Part shown: positions 32,558 through 40,997 of the stretch, one piece after another | Layout: each line of letters opens with the position of its first letter | Numbering within the stretch: the stretch's first letter is position 1 | From: Chloroflexota bacterium | GTDB lineage: Bacteria; Chloroflexota; Anaerolineae; JAAYZQ01 | DNA length: 64,000 nucleotides | Assembly: GCA_018606645.1 (NCBI GenBank) | Contig: JAGVRI010000014.1 | Location: 36,377 to 100,376, forward strand | Reading direction: 5' to 3' | Notes under the pieces: generated by a model | The model's database searches: none | What the model was told of the DNA's origin: nothing | What the model saw: only the letters and a program-made list of their open reading frames with translations | Translations under genes and position numbers: made by a program

Positions 32558-33913
32558 CTATCGGGCCTGGCGGCGCCCGATCATGAGAACCAGAGTGACC
32601 ATCGCCAGCACGACGAACAGCGTCCCCAGCCCGATCTCGGCGGCGCGTAGCCAGCCCACCAGGGGCGTCCGGTCAAGGGCCAGAGCCGCCCGCTCCGAGT
32701 CCTCCCGGGCTGGTGCAGCCTCCTGGACCACCTGCCCCACAGGAGTAGGGAGTACAGGTTGGGGAGCGGCGGCCACTGCCGTGGGTGTGGATGGCCTTTC
32801 CTTCACTTGCGTCGGCTCAGCGGTGGGCTGGGGCGCGAGCGGCGCCCTGGCCGACGGCAACGCTTTCATCTCCATGGTGGGCGAGGGAACGACGGCAAGC
32901 GCCTCAGCCTCCACGGTGGGCGAGGGACTGACGGCAGGTACCTCGACCGTCGCCATGGGCGAGATACCGATAGACGGTGAGATGACCGTGCCCTCCCTCG
33001 CCTCTGCTCCGGCGACCGGTGCATGGACGTCCGGGGCAGGCGCGGTGAAGGATGGCACCATCTCAGGCGGGGTCGCCGGCAGCGAAGGCGGCAGGGGAAC
33101 CGTTTCGGTCGTCCACGATCGGGCCATGGCCATATCCAGCGTGGGCAGGATCACCGGTTCCGTGACCGGAGCGGCGAGCGCCATTGCGGAACCCTCTATC
33201 GGCTGAGGCTCCGAGATGGCACCACCCACGCCCAACGGCTCCACCGTCGAGGTGATGGTCAGGGACAACGGTTCCGCCACCATCAACTCGGCCATGCTCT
33301 CCTGCGTGGTGGTCGTAAAGGGTAAGGGAGATCCGACTACGGCAGCCTCAGCCTGCGCAGTCTCCTGCGGAGGGACCTCCGGGGCCATCTCCGGCTGAGC
33401 CAGCAGGGATGGGGTGGGCGAGGCAACCACGACCGCCTTCTCAACCTTCTCCGAAGGAGGAGGGCCTGCCTCTTTTGACAATGCTGCCTCTTGAGTCACC
33501 TGCACCGCAGCAGCCGGTTGTTCGGGCATGGCCACGGGCCGGGGGGCAGAGGCCGGCAGCAGGCCCAAGAGCAAGAGATCCCCCGCCACGACAACCACCA
33601 GGAGCAGGGCCACCAGGGCGGTGGCCCCTTGCAGTACGGGCAACCATGACCGGCGCGGTCGGGGGACCGCCCTGGCGCGAGGGGCGACCGGCAGCGTAAA
33701 GGCGCGGGGCACCGGCACCGTCGGCAGCTCGCGGGTCCACTGCACGGTCTGCCGCAAGGTGCGGAGGTTCCAGCGGCAGGCTGGGCATCGCGCCAGATGA
33801 TGTTCTACCACCCGCTGTTCCTGAGAAGACAATCGGCCGTCCAAATAGGCCGACAGCCTTTCCTCGACATAGCGATGTTCAATTGTCGCGCGGTCCCCTG
33901 GACCCCGATTCAT
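32558..33913 (-). CDS. Membrane anti-sigma factor with zinc-finger (ZAS) domain and long Pro/Val-rich ectodomain
   Basis: 451 residues. The N-terminus is an anti-sigma zinc-finger domain: EERLSAYLDGRLSSQEQRVV and the ligand set His39-x3-Cys43-x2-Cys46 (HLARCPAC). A transmembrane helix follows at about 92-118 (VLQGATALVALLLVVVVAGD). About 300 residues of Pro/Glu/Ala/Val-rich, low-complexity sequence come next, ending in a second hydrophobic helix (GTLFVVLAMVTLVLMIG) and a basic tail. It should hold the sigma factor encoded just upstream (start and stop overlap as ATGA) until a surface signal arrives. The loop outside between two helices is unusual. Confidence 0.83.
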   Translation of the reverse strand: MNRGPGDRATIEHRYVEERLSAYLDGRLSSQEQRVVEHHLARCPACRWNLRTLRQTVQWTRELPTVPVPRAFTLPVAPRARAVPRPRRSWLPVLQGATALVALLLVVVVAGDLLLLGLLPASAPRPVAMPEQPAAAVQVTQEAALSKEAGPPPSEKVEKAVVVASPTPSLLAQPEMAPEVPPQETAQAEAAVVGSPLPFTTTTQESMAELMVAEPLSLTITSTVEPLGVGGAISEPQPIEGSAMALAAPVTEPVILPTLDMAMARSWTTETVPLPPSLPATPPEMVPSFTAPAPDVHAPVAGAEAREGTVISPSIGISPMATVEVPAVSPSPTVEAEALAVVPSPTMEMKALPSARAPLAPQPTAEPTQVKERPSTPTAVAAAPQPVLPTPVGQVVQEAAPAREDSERAALALDRTPLVGWLRAAEIGLGTLFVVLAMVTLVLMIGRRQAR

Positions 33914-34548
33914 CCGGTCCGATCCCTTTCCAATGGTTGGTATGTTCGTTCGGCTGATTCTTCACTTTTTAGACGGTAGTGAGCGGGCAAAAGTTCCCTG
34001 CGCTGCCAGAGATAGTCTCTCAGTTTGGCCCGGCCCCGGCTGAGGCGGGATTTTACCGTGCCCAGCGACCAGCCGGTGACCTGGGCGATCTCCTCGTAGC
34101 TCATCCCCTGCACATCCGAGAGGACCAGGACCATCCGCTGTTCGACCGGCAGGGTATGGATGCCGGCTTGCAGGGTGTGGTTCAACTCTTGTCGTTCGAG
34201 GAACTCATCGGGTTGTTCGGCCGGATCGCGCAAGTACGATTGATGCTCAGTTTCGGGGAGCAGATCCTCCAGGGAACTGGTCGGACGGCGTTGCTTGAGG
34301 CGCAGTTGATCATAGCAGGCATTGGTCACGATGCGCAGTAACCACGACTTGAACGACCCGCCGCGGAATTTGCGGATGGCTTTGAAGGCGGAGAAAAAGG
34401 CCTCCTGGGTGGCATCCGCTGCGGCGTCCGGATCGGACAACACCCGGTAGGCCACGTTGTAGACCATGCTCTGGTGCAGGAGGACCAACTGGTTGAACGC
34501 CCGGGTATCGCCTCGTTGTGCAGCCGCGATCAACGCCTGTTCATCCAT
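33910..34548 (-). CDS. ECF-type RNA polymerase sigma factor
   Basis: 212 residues from the ATG at 34548 (a GTG 9 bases upstream is an alternative). Region 2: NQLVLLHQSMVYNVAYRVLS, ATQEAFFSAFKAIRKFRG with WLLRIVTNACYDQLR; region 4: LPVEQRMVLVLSDVQGMSYE, EIAQVTGWSLGTVKSRLSRG. This is the RpoE-like layout of extracytoplasmic-function sigma factors, with a longer linker (SSLEDLLPETEHQS). It is paired with the anti-sigma factor by a 4-base overlap. Its targets are not known; the stalked surface proteins across the tRNA gene are the obvious candidates. Confidence 0.93.
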   Translation of the reverse strand: MDEQALIAAAQRGDTRAFNQLVLLHQSMVYNVAYRVLSDPDAAADATQEAFFSAFKAIRKFRGGSFKSWLLRIVTNACYDQLRLKQRRPTSSLEDLLPETEHQSYLRDPAEQPDEFLERQELNHTLQAGIHTLPVEQRMVLVLSDVQGMSYEEIAQVTGWSLGTVKSRLSRGRAKLRDYLWQRRELLPAHYRLKSEESAERTYQPLERDRTG

Positions 34549-34595
34549 TCCATCCACTCATCGAGACGCTAGACCCGTAGAACTCGCCGGCCAAC

Positions 34596-34624
34596 TTGAC
34601 TAAAATCCCATTCTCCTCTATACT
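34596..34624 (+). promoter_or_regulatory. Promoter of tRNA-Leu
   Basis: TTGACT (34596-34601), 17-bp spacer, TATACT (34619-34624), 10 bases before the mature tRNA 5' end. Confidence 0.75.
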
Positions 34625-34634
34625 ATCATCCAGA

Positions 34635-34718
34635 GCCGGAGTGGCGGAACAGGCAGACGCGCGCGACTCAAACTCGCGTGAGGGTGACCTCTTGTGGGTT
34701 CGATTCCCACCTCCGGCA
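34635..34718 (+). tRNA. tRNA-Leu(CAA)
   Basis: An 84-nt class II tRNA. The acceptor stem GCCGGAG pairs with CTCCGGC with discriminator A. The anticodon stem CGCGA/TCGCG encloses the loop CTCAAAC, giving anticodon CAA (reads UUG). The variable arm is long, and the T loop is GTGGGTTCGATTCCCAC. The 3' CCA is not encoded. A run of six T at 34735-34740 probably ends transcription. Confidence 0.95.
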
Positions 34719-34785
34719 TTCTCTATTATATCAGGTTTTTTCAACGAGGTCCAATCACCGGGATGGACAAGGAGAGTAGAAAGCG

Positions 34786-35883
34786 ATGAAGCAACCACGA
34801 GCAAGCCGAAGCGGCTTGATCATCACCGCTCTGGTGGTGCTGGGCCTGATCGCCGGGGCCGGACTGGGCCTGGTGATCGGGTGGATCGTCTGGCCGGTCC
34901 GCTACTATGATACCGACCTGGTCGATCTGAAACCGGAGTACAAAGAGCAGTATATCGTGCTGGTGGCGTCGTCCTACGCGCTGGACCACGATCTGGACAA
35001 AGCGCAGGCCCGGCTGGATCAACTGCAAGCGCCCAACATCCGACAATGGGTGGCTCAACTGGCTGACCAGTATATCCGCGAAGGGCGGGGGGAGACCGAG
35101 GTCCGCGCTCTCGTTGAACTGGCCCACGGGCTGAAGGTGGATACGCCGAACATGGTGGCCTATCTGGCCAGTCCGACGCCGCTGCCGACGGCCACCCCGT
35201 TGCCCAGCCCCACCCCGCTCCCGACCGAGACTCCGACCCTCACCCCGGTCCCGCCCACCGATACCCCGGTCCCGCCCACCGATACCCCCGTGCCAGCTAC
35301 GGCCACGCCAATTCCACCCACCGCCACTCCCCTGCCCAAGCCCACCAGCACCCCGAAACCCAAACCGACGAACACTCCGAAGCCGCAACCCCCGGCGCCG
35401 ACCCACACCCCCAAGCCTCCGGCGACCAAGTGGACCTGGACGGCGAGGCTGGTGGGCCCTGGGGAAGATGGGCAGGGGTGCGACTATGGAAACCTCCAGA
35501 TCCGGGTGACAGTGGTGGATGCCAAAGGCAGTCAGATCGGCGGGGTGTGGATCTATGATCGCTATTCGGGCCAGTACCAGGTCACCGGCAATGTCGGCTC
35601 GCCCGATTGGGGACCGGGGGAGACCAAGTTCGAGTACGGGATCGGTGGGGGAGGCAGCGTGTGCGTCGCTAGCGGCCAGGGCGGCCCCTGTGAGAGCGAC
35701 TTTACGCGGGACATGCCCTGTTATTATGCCCCTCCCGTTCAGGACCTGTGGGCGGCCGGTTACTGCGATCGGTGCTGCGAACGCGGCGCCTCGGTGGACC
35801 GCTGTCAGCAACTGATCAATGAGGGCAAGTGCATGGGGGCCGGCCACTACTCCTGGCGCGTCGTTTTCAAGCGTTCCTGGTAG
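34786..35883 (+). CDS. Membrane-anchored Thr-Pro stalk protein with Cys-rich beta domain
   Basis: 365 residues, type II membrane topology. A helix at about 11-37 (GLIITALVVLGLIAGAGLGL) is followed by a helical domain (YYDTDLVDLKPEYKEQYIVL, DKAQARLDQL) that recurs in the next gene. A stalk of Pro/Thr repeats (about 128-215, PPTDTPVPPTDTPVP) leads to a C-terminal outside domain with IRVTVVDAKGSQIGGVWIYD, like a carboxypeptidase-regulatory beta sandwich. Ten or so cysteines lie at its end (CDRCCERGASVDRCQQLINE), which suggests disulfides. It ends in YSWRVVFKRSW, echoed by the two following products. Function unknown; an adhesin or sensor is inferred. Confidence 0.7.
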   Translation: MKQPRASRSGLIITALVVLGLIAGAGLGLVIGWIVWPVRYYDTDLVDLKPEYKEQYIVLVASSYALDHDLDKAQARLDQLQAPNIRQWVAQLADQYIREGRGETEVRALVELAHGLKVDTPNMVAYLASPTPLPTATPLPSPTPLPTETPTLTPVPPTDTPVPPTDTPVPATATPIPPTATPLPKPTSTPKPKPTNTPKPQPPAPTHTPKPPATKWTWTARLVGPGEDGQGCDYGNLQIRVTVVDAKGSQIGGVWIYDRYSGQYQVTGNVGSPDWGPGETKFEYGIGGGGSVCVASGQGGPCESDFTRDMPCYYAPPVQDLWAAGYCDRCCERGASVDRCQQLINEGKCMGAGHYSWRVVFKRSW

Positions 35884-35892
35884 GCAGGGAGG

Positions 35893-36687
35893 ATGCGCCG
35901 TCGGCTCCCGATCTTTTTTGCCCTGGCTATGGCGGTTGGTCTGGCCGGAGGGCTGGTCTACAGTTGGGAACTGGACCCGGTGGAACTCTATGACGTGGCT
36001 CCCCAGTCCCTGGGGCCTGAGGCCAAAGGGACCTACCTGACCTTGGTGGGCGATGGCTATGCCTACCACCGCGACCTGGCAGCCGCCGAATCCCAGTTGG
36101 CCCAACTGGGGATCAGCGCCGACGGTCTGGCGTTGGCCAAATGGATCGAGCAGTACCTGGACCAAGGAGGAGATCTGGAAGAGGTGCGGAACCTGGCCCG
36201 CCTGGCCGCCGATTTGGGGGCCAGCGGAGGGGTTCTGGTTGTCTTTGGCCCCACGCCCAGCCCGAGCCCAAGGCCCACCTTTACCCCGTCGCCCACGGTC
36301 CGCCCTGAATTCTCTCCGACCCCTCCACCGTCGGCCACTCCAGCGCCGATCTTCCGCCTGGTGGATCAAACGGCGGTCTGCGGCCAGCCTGGTCAGCCGG
36401 GCAAGATCGCCGTCCGGGTGCGGGATCGGGAGGGACGCGATTGGCCGGGGGTCCAGATCGTGGCCGCCTGGGCCACGGGAGAAGATCGCTTTTTCACCGG
36501 CCTCCGCACCGAGCAGGGGGACGGATACGCCGACCTGGAAATGAGCCCCCAGGTTGAGTATGAAGTGTCGCTGGCCGATTTTCGGGGCGATATCGCCCGG
36601 GGGCTGACCGCGATTCCACCGCCGGGCATGTGCCCGACCACCACCCAGAGTCTGAATTGGTGGCTGACCTTTCAGGAGACGCCCTGA
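35893..36687 (+). CDS. Membrane-anchored stalk protein, relative of the preceding gene
   Basis: 264 residues; the ATG at 35893 follows the previous stop by 9 bases and is immediately preceded by GGGAGG. The N-terminal helix (IFFALAMAVGLAGGLVYSW) and helical domain (ELDPVELYDVAPQSLGPEAK, then YLTLVGDGYAYHRDLAAAES) match the domain in the upstream protein. A short Pro/Ser/Thr stalk (about 118-150) precedes a beta-sandwich (VRDREGRDWPGVQIVAAWAT) with two cysteines and the ending SLNWWLTFQETP. It is probably co-expressed with its neighbour, since both share domains and direction. No known function. Confidence 0.7.
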   Translation: MRRRLPIFFALAMAVGLAGGLVYSWELDPVELYDVAPQSLGPEAKGTYLTLVGDGYAYHRDLAAAESQLAQLGISADGLALAKWIEQYLDQGGDLEEVRNLARLAADLGASGGVLVVFGPTPSPSPRPTFTPSPTVRPEFSPTPPPSATPAPIFRLVDQTAVCGQPGQPGKIAVRVRDREGRDWPGVQIVAAWATGEDRFFTGLRTEQGDGYADLEMSPQVEYEVSLADFRGDIARGLTAIPPPGMCPTTTQSLNWWLTFQETP

Positions 36688-36800
36688 GGATCGAGGAATC
36701 TTGCACCTCGGGTCGGATCATTTCCCGGCAAGATCATGGTTGTCCGAGAAACCCCATAAACACCAGGGTTTTGCCAGTTCATTCCTTCCGGAAGCTGGAT

Positions 36801-36828
36801 TTGACACGGTCTGAATGTCTGGTATAAT
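36801..36828 (+). promoter_or_regulatory. Strong sigma-70 promoter of the CNBD receptor gene
   Basis: Exact TTGACA (36801-36806), 16-bp spacer, exact TATAAT (36823-36828), with an AAGGAGG ribosome site and ATG at 36851. Confidence 0.88.
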
Positions 36829-36850
36829 GACCGATGCCCGAAGGAGGTAT

Positions 36851-39682
36851 ATGAACGACGAAAAGTTGCGTCTTATTGGAAATGCCCCCTTTTTCTCTGC
36901 ATTGACGCCTGAGGAACAGGGACGCATTGCCCAGCGCATGCATCTGGAGGTTCGCCGCAAGGGCGAGACACTATTTCAAAAGAACGCGGCAAGCAATAAT
37001 CTCTATCTGGTCAAATCGGGGTGGGTGCGGCTGGTGACCAATGGCGGGACGGCCATCGCCAGCCAGGGCCCCGGCAGCCTGGTCGGCGAGACCGACCTCT
37101 TCCTGGATCGGCCCCGGTCTCATGGCGCCGTGATCGCGACTGATGCTGAATTGTGGGTCCTCGACCGGGAGGACCTGGTCAAACTGCTGGTAGAATCCCC
37201 GTCGATCGGCCTGAAACTCAGCCTGGCGTTTGGCTCCCGGCTGGCGCTCTTTGATCAATACCTGGTGGAGCACCGCCTGCGGCCTCTTCCTTCTTTTTCC
37301 GGCTTGAAAGACGGGGCGCTCCTGGCCATTGCCCGCCGTCTGGTTCCCATAGAAAAGAAAAAGGGCGAATTTGTTATCGTAAGCGGCGAGTGTTCACCGG
37401 GGTTGTTCATCATCGAATCCGGGCAGTTGTACCTCCATAGCTCAGAAGAAGGCGGAGACTTTGCCGAACTGGGCGAGGGAGAGAGCTTTGGCGAGATGGC
37501 CACCCTCACCGGCAAGCCATGTGCCCGTTCGGTCCAGGCGGCCACCGATGCCATCTTGTGGGTCCTGTCGGCCGACGACTTTGAGGCGCTGGCCGAGCAA
37601 CATCCAGAGATCCGCCTGGCGCTGAGCAAGGCCATTCGGGAACCGCTGCTCGCTCAGGATCAGGAGCGGGCGGTCGCGCGTCTGCGCACCATGTCCCTCT
37701 TTGAGGGCCTGCCCGAAGAAGTCTTGTGGGCAGTGAGCGGGCGGTTGCTGCTGCGCCACGTACCGGCCGGTGAATTTGTCTTTGTGGAAGGGGCGCCGGG
37801 CGAAGCCCTATACCTGATTGACAGCGGCCAGGTCGAGATCGTCGCCGATGCCAGAACTGCCCGCGCCATCCTGGCCCGGCTCGGCGCCGACGAGTTCTTT
37901 GGCGAGATGGCGCTCCTGACCGGCCGGCCGCATTCCACCGCAGCCAGGGCGGCCACCCATACCAACCTGTGGGTGCTGTATCGCTCCGATTTTGATGACC
38001 TGGTCAACCGCTATCCATCCATCAGTCTGGCCTTGAGCCGGGTCCTCAGCCAGCGTCTGGCGGAGATGGACCGGCGCTTTGTGGAAACGCATCTGCGCGG
38101 CTTGAAGCTGCTCGCCGGGCTCTCGTCCGGGCAACTGGAAGAGATCAGCCGCCGGCTGAAACCGGTCCGTTTCCGGCAGGGGGAAACGATCCTGCGCGAA
38201 GGCGACCCCGGTGATGAGCTGTTCTTTATCGAATCGGGCCAGGTCCAGGTGGTGCGCGGCAGCGGACTCAAGGCGATGATCCTGGCAGAGTTGGGGCCTG
38301 GCGACCTGTTTGGCGAGATGGCGCTTCTCACCGGCAACCCTCGCTCGGCAACGGTGACCGCTCTCAGCGATGTCGATCTGTGGGTCATGTCCCGGCCCGA
38401 TTTCGATGATCTGGTCACGACCTATCCCAACCTGGCCCTGGCTCTGAGCCGGGTGTTGAGTGAACGACTGCGGCGCACGGATGAACGGTACCTGCGACAA
38501 CCGCCGCCGGCCCCGGTCGTCCCGGCTCCTTCGCCTCCGCCCGTTCGCCGTACGGCCCGGGCGGCTCCGGCTCCTACGCGAGCGGCCACCGCCGTGGCCC
38601 GGCCTCGACCGGCGCCGATAGTCCAACCGGCTGCGGTGGCAGTAGCCCCACCTCGGCCGGCCCGCGTGAGACCGAAGCGAGACCTTCTCGCCGAACTGAA
38701 GCAGGGATTTACCGGTCTGGCCACCTGGTACGGTTCTCTGAGCCGGGGAGCCAAAGTGCGATTGATCCTGGTCACCCTGCTCCTGGTGTGGTTGATCGGC
38801 ATTGCCGCGCCGGCCCTGGTGCTCTCGACCTTGACCGCTGCCGACGTCACCAGTTTGCGGGGAGCCATCGCCTTTGTCCAGGTCGAGACGACCGTCCCGG
38901 CCCCGACCGGGCTCCCTGTGCCAACGGAACCTGCCAGACCATTGCTTGTCCCGCCTTCACCGACGGCCGTCGTGGAGGCCGGGGAGGCCATTCTGATGGA
39001 AGCGGCGGCCGCTCCGACGGAGGCTCCGACCGAGGCGCCACTGCAGCCGGCCGAGCCGGCGCTCGCGGCGCCGCCAGAACCAGAACAACCCACTGCTACC
39101 CCTACGCCGTGGATCATCGTGGTTACGAACACACCCGCACCTCCCACCGACACGCCTCTGCCTCCTACCGATACCCCGGTTCCGGTCAGGCCGCCGCTCA
39201 CCAACCGGGCGGCGTCCCTTGCTGCCAATCCACCCGCCACCCCCACGCCCTCGGAGAATCCACAGCCTCCGAGGGAACTTGACCCACGCTTGAGCGCCCT
39301 GGGGGTGGTGATCGCACCGGCGGATGTCAAGCCGGGCCAGAAGTATTGGCGGCTGGTCAAAGCCCGCTGGCAGAACGAGCAGGAAGCCGGCAGCGATCAC
39401 ACCATCTACATCGATGTGTTGGATGAGAACGGAAATCGCCTGATCGGCGAGGTGGTAGAGATCCGGTGGGAGGGTGGGTTCGTGCCGATCGTCACCGAGA
39501 ACAAGCCGCCGAACGAATATCCGGCGAATTTTCCGATGTATAATTGCCTGGGTTCCTACGCCGTGCGCGTGGCCGGTCTCCCCAGCGACATCGTCCAGGG
39601 CCTGGGCCTGGGAACCCCGGAGCAACCGAATTTCAAGATCCACACCAACTTTTTCCTGACCTTCCAGCGGGTCACCCGCTAA
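36851..39682 (+). CDS. Transmembrane protein with four tandem cyclic-nucleotide-binding domains and an external stalk domain
   Basis: 943 residues from the ATG at 36851, preceded by AAGGAGG 3 bases upstream. Four CNMP-binding domains lie at about 10-130, 147-266, 279-403 and 419-540. Each has the beta-roll glycines and a phosphate-cassette-like stretch: GSLVGETDLFLDRPRSH, GESFGEMATLTGKPCARS, ADEFFGEMALLTGRPHSTA, GDLFGEMALLTGNPRSA. A basic Pro/Ala region leads to one transmembrane helix (about 637-660, LILVTLLLVWLIGIAAPALV), a Thr-Pro stalk and a C-terminal outside beta domain (IYIDVLDENGNRLIGEVVEI) ending HTNFFLTFQRVTR. No output domain is visible inside. I infer signalling across the membrane; whether cAMP, cGMP or another ligand binds is unknown. 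Confidence 0.85.
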   Translation: MNDEKLRLIGNAPFFSALTPEEQGRIAQRMHLEVRRKGETLFQKNAASNNLYLVKSGWVRLVTNGGTAIASQGPGSLVGETDLFLDRPRSHGAVIATDAELWVLDREDLVKLLVESPSIGLKLSLAFGSRLALFDQYLVEHRLRPLPSFSGLKDGALLAIARRLVPIEKKKGEFVIVSGECSPGLFIIESGQLYLHSSEEGGDFAELGEGESFGEMATLTGKPCARSVQAATDAILWVLSADDFEALAEQHPEIRLALSKAIREPLLAQDQERAVARLRTMSLFEGLPEEVLWAVSGRLLLRHVPAGEFVFVEGAPGEALYLIDSGQVEIVADARTARAILARLGADEFFGEMALLTGRPHSTAARAATHTNLWVLYRSDFDDLVNRYPSISLALSRVLSQRLAEMDRRFVETHLRGLKLLAGLSSGQLEEISRRLKPVRFRQGETILREGDPGDELFFIESGQVQVVRGSGLKAMILAELGPGDLFGEMALLTGNPRSATVTALSDVDLWVMSRPDFDDLVTTYPNLALALSRVLSERLRRTDERYLRQPPPAPVVPAPSPPPVRRTARAAPAPTRAATAVARPRPAPIVQPAAVAVAPPRPARVRPKRDLLAELKQGFTGLATWYGSLSRGAKVRLILVTLLLVWLIGIAAPALVLSTLTAADVTSLRGAIAFVQVETTVPAPTGLPVPTEPARPLLVPPSPTAVVEAGEAILMEAAAAPTEAPTEAPLQPAEPALAAPPEPEQPTATPTPWIIVVTNTPAPPTDTPLPPTDTPVPVRPPLTNRAASLAANPPATPTPSENPQPPRELDPRLSALGVVIAPADVKPGQKYWRLVKARWQNEQEAGSDHTIYIDVLDENGNRLIGEVVEIRWEGGFVPIVTENKPPNEYPANFPMYNCLGSYAVRVAGLPSDIVQGLGLGTPEQPNFKIHTNFFLTFQRVTR

Positions 39683-39693
39683 CCTCGACGAAG

Positions 39694-39721
39694 CGCGGGG
39701 CAGGTTCTTGCCTGCCCCGCG
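39694..39721 (+). terminator. Hairpin terminator of the CNBD receptor gene
   Basis: CGCGGGGCAGG (39694-39704) pairs perfectly with CCTGCCCCGCG (39711-39721) over a 6-base loop, 12 bases after the stop codon. The following bases TTGCGT are only weakly T-rich. Confidence 0.6.
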
Positions 39722-39809
39722 TTGCGTATCGGCTAGGTCCCATCGCTCGCCCGGCGATATCCCAGCCGGGGCGGTTCCGGTCTGTCCAAAAAATCGAACA
39801 CGTGGCTAG

Positions 39810-39838
39810 TTGACCGTTTCATGCAATTGTGTTATAAT
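39810..39838 (+). promoter_or_regulatory. Upstream promoter P1 of the Tad operon
   Basis: TTGACC (39810-39815), 17-bp spacer, TATAAT (39833-39838). It would give a leader of about 230 bases before tadE. The leader holds a 27-codon frame (ATG 39907, stop TAA 39988-39990) with a weak ribosome site and the direct repeats ACCGAATTTTT/ACCGATTTTT near 39968-39987. I see no known riboswitch. Confidence 0.7.
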
Positions 39839-40006
39839 GGCCATAGGATGGAACGGAAAGATTCTTGAAGCTTCTTGTCCCTCCGCATGGTAGCCGGGGT
39901 CGAAAGATGAAATCCAGACCGTCGCAGAAGAATCAGAGCGGAGCAGCGGTGGAGGTCCGGGGGTTAAACCGAATTTTTACCGATTTTTAACCGTTTGTAT
40001 ACATAG

Positions 40007-40018
40007 GTCTGGTATAAT
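40007..40018 (+). promoter_or_regulatory. Downstream promoter P2 of the Tad operon (extended -10)
   Basis: GTCTGGTATAAT: TATAAT (40013-40018) preceded by an extended -10 TGG but no good -35 at the usual spacing. The A/T-rich repeats just upstream could be activator sites. The leader to the ATG at 40076 is about 50 bases. Confidence 0.55.
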
Positions 40019-40075
40019 AGATGTATGGATAGTGGTGATAGCACCCTGAACTCCAACTGAATCGGAGGGTTCGTG

Positions 40076-40552
40076 ATGGGGAACCCCAACCGCAGACGTA
40101 AGAAGAAGGGCATGATAGGAGGGAGACAATCTTCCCCCGACCCCCTGCTCCATCGCCAAGAGCGCGGTCAGAGCATTGTGGAGATGGCCTTTGTCGTCCC
40201 CATCTTGCTGTTGCTGGTGGTCGTAGTGGTAGATGCCGCCCGCGCCTTTGACGCCTATATCGTGCTCACCAATGCGGCGCGGGAGGGGGCGCGGTTCGCC
40301 TCGCTGGCCAACCCCTTGACCGAGCAAGAGATCAAGGATCTGGTCGTCGAGGACGTGGTGGGCTCGGGCACGAACGTCACCCACATGGCCGACTTTGACG
40401 AGAGCCATGTCACCTTGGCGGCCAACGCCTATGCAGTGACCGTTACGTTGACCTACGACTTTCCGTTGTGGTTTGGCGGGCTGGTGGGGATCGATACCTT
40501 CCGCCTCCAGAAAGAGGCGGTCATGCCCCGGCGCGGGGATATCCCACCCTAA
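40076..40552 (+). CDS. TadE-like pilus assembly protein (first copy)
   Basis: 158 residues; the ATG at 40076 (a GTG lies directly before it) has GGAGGG upstream. The basic N-terminus and the motif ERGQSIVEMAFVVPILLLLV, continuing as a hydrophobic helix, then FDAYIVLTNAAREGARFASL, define the TadE/TadG pseudopilin family. TadE-type minor pilins are processed at the cytoplasmic face and join the Flp pilus. The remainder is an outside beta-rich domain. It is the first gene of a plus-strand Tad operon; the next gene overlaps its stop (TAATG). Confidence 0.85.
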   Translation: MGNPNRRRKKKGMIGGRQSSPDPLLHRQERGQSIVEMAFVVPILLLLVVVVVDAARAFDAYIVLTNAAREGARFASLANPLTEQEIKDLVVEDVVGSGTNVTHMADFDESHVTLAANAYAVTVTLTYDFPLWFGGLVGIDTFRLQKEAVMPRRGDIPP

Positions 40553-40968
40553 TGAGGAAGAGCAGACCGATGCCGCAAGCGGAACGAAACAACCAAAGGG
40601 GCCAGACCACCGTCGAGTTCGCTCTGGTAGTCGGCCTGTTGCTGATCCTGCTGTTCGGGATCATTGATTTCTCGCGGCTCATGTTCGCCTACGCGACGAT
40701 GTCCAATGGAGTGCGCGAGGGAGCGCGCTACGGCGTCATCCACCCCGGCCAGGACGCCCAGATCATCCAGCGGGCCAGGGCGATGATGGTCCTGATCGGG
40801 GGCACGGCCACGGTGGAGGTTTCTTACCCCAAGACCGACGCCCAGGGGAACCGCTACTGCTCCCACAAGTGCACCGTGGTCGTGACGGCGCGCAGCGACT
40901 TTGACGTGTGGACGCCTCTCATTCCGCGTCTGGAGCTGGTCGCCCAGGCCACGATGCATATCGAGTGA
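40552..40968 (+). CDS. TadE-like pilus assembly protein (second copy)
   Basis: 138 residues from an ATG that shares a base with the previous stop; a second ATG at 40570 is possible. The pseudopilin motif NNQRGQTTVEFALVVGLLLI followed by LFGIIDFSRLMFAYATMSNG and VREGARYGVIHP is clear. The outside part has two cysteines in YCSHKCTVVV. It pairs with the preceding gene as in other Tad loci where TadE and TadF are adjacent minor pilins. Confidence 0.85.
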   Translation: MRKSRPMPQAERNNQRGQTTVEFALVVGLLLILLFGIIDFSRLMFAYATMSNGVREGARYGVIHPGQDAQIIQRARAMMVLIGGTATVEVSYPKTDAQGNRYCSHKCTVVVTARSDFDVWTPLIPRLELVAQATMHIE

Positions 40969-40997
40969 ATGGGCAGCGGATGGAAAGGAGAAATGAA

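Noticed and set aside
39839..40010. Possible c-di-GMP riboswitch in the Tad leader (a GGTAGCCGGGG-like segment)
   Set aside because: The conserved GCAAA-type core motifs of the GEMM fold are absent.
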